Source of the DNA: CAVPNY01 sp963706905 | Lineage (GTDB): Bacteria; Chloroflexota; Anaerolineae; Anaerolineales; UBA4823 | Assembly (NCBI GenBank): GCA_963706905.1 | Contig: CAVPNY010000015.1 | Coordinates: forward strand, 471,629 to 535,628 | Direction: 5' to 3' | Length of the DNA: 64,000 bases | Shown: one piece after another, positions 63,946 to 64,000 of the stretch | How the letters are laid out: each line of letters begins with the position of its first letter | Position numbering within the stretch: position 1 is the stretch's first letter | Notes under the pieces: generated by a model | Told to the model about the DNA's origin: nothing | Databases searched by the model: none | Seen by the model: only the letters and a program-made list of their open reading frames with translations | Program-made: the position numbers and the translations under genes

Positions 63946-64000
63946 GGGCCTGTAGCGCAGTTGGGAGCGCGCTTCAATCGCACTGAAGAGGTCGAGGGTT
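63946..64000 (+). tRNA. tRNA-Ala (anticodon CGC), 5' part, cut by the window edge
   Basis: Cloverleaf parts in order: acceptor 5' strand GGGCCTG, TA, D-stem GCGC with AGTTGGGA loop and GCGC, G, anticodon stem CTTCA/TGAAG around the loop ATCGCAC, variable AGGTC, and T-stem GAGGG at the window end. T33 precedes CGC at 63979-63981, which reads the alanine codon GCG. The 3' acceptor strand and T-loop lie beyond 64000. Confidence 0.88.

Noticed and set aside
1..64000. CRISPR array, prophage or integrative element
   Set aside because: No regularly spaced repeat-spacer units, Cas proteins, integrase or phage structural gene cluster was seen; the partial baseplate-J-like gene alone does not imply a prophage.

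Overview
This 64 kb window looks like the chromosome of a member of the Chloroflexota, most likely class Anaerolineae. This is inferred from gene content and is not proven. Pointers are an archaeal-type phosphoglycerate mutase, a DUF1461 membrane protein, a baseplate-J-like membrane protein next to alaS, a T-box leader before an archaeal/rickettsial-type valS, and HTH-STAND-WD40 regulators. Promoters of the TTGACA-17-TATAAT type and strong AGGAG-type ribosome binding sites recur.

Layout. 1-8.8 kb: a partial baseplate-J-like gene follows alaS on the minus strand. Next comes a tightly overlapping plus-strand operon (family 2 glycosyltransferase, LPG-type flippase, membrane-anchored spermidine-synthase-like protein, DUF1461 protein), then a secreted protein of three tandem repeats. 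8.8-15.2 kb: apgM, a MalK-type sugar ABC ATPase, mutS (frameshifted), an ankyrin protein and a VOC protein. 15.3-19.45 kb: three insertion sequences stacked on one 8-bp target. 19.7-23.4 kb: a MoxR/DUF58/DUF4129 cassette. 23.4-31.4 kb: a minus-strand T-box operon carrying two different valyl-tRNA synthetases. 31.4-34.2 kb: an IS4-like element with another IS nested in its left end. 34.3-44.3 kb: housekeeping and hydrolase genes (MBL-fold, M67 peptidase, GT4, yraN, miaA, acyl-CoA ligase, HAD, degV, alkaline-phosphatase-like enzyme, methyltransferase). 44.5-50.8 kb: an EF-G paralogue, PAP2 phosphatase, MFS carrier, M24 peptidase and LON-domain protein. 50.9-56.5 kb: a complete five-gene oligopeptide/nickel-type ABC importer. 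56.6-63.7 kb: two large HTH-plus-NTPase sensor/regulator genes with a gene relic between them and a small ORF beyond. 63.9 kb to the end: the 5' part of a tRNA-Ala(CGC).

Two themes stand out. First, six genes (ISKra4-like transposase, mutS, valS-2, acyl-CoA ligase, dppF-like, STAND-WD40) each carry exactly one +1 frameshift that disappears if one base is removed from a short homopolymer. A shared sequencing artefact is the simplest reading; a mutator history, with mutS itself broken, is the alternative. Second, the mobile elements show unusually readable histories. CACTACCC occurs four times and brackets three elements in a row. An IS4-like element with its own 7-bp duplication was later hit by a third copy of the 1344-bp IS, 4 bp upstream of the valS-2 promoter.

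The most system-like candidate is the right-hand HTH/STAND/WD40 locus (56.6-63.7 kb). It has an XRE-nSTAND-transmembrane-14xWD40 protein, an XRE-NB-ARC-TPR protein, a decayed third copy, and 10-bp-phased direct repeats in the divergent promoter region.
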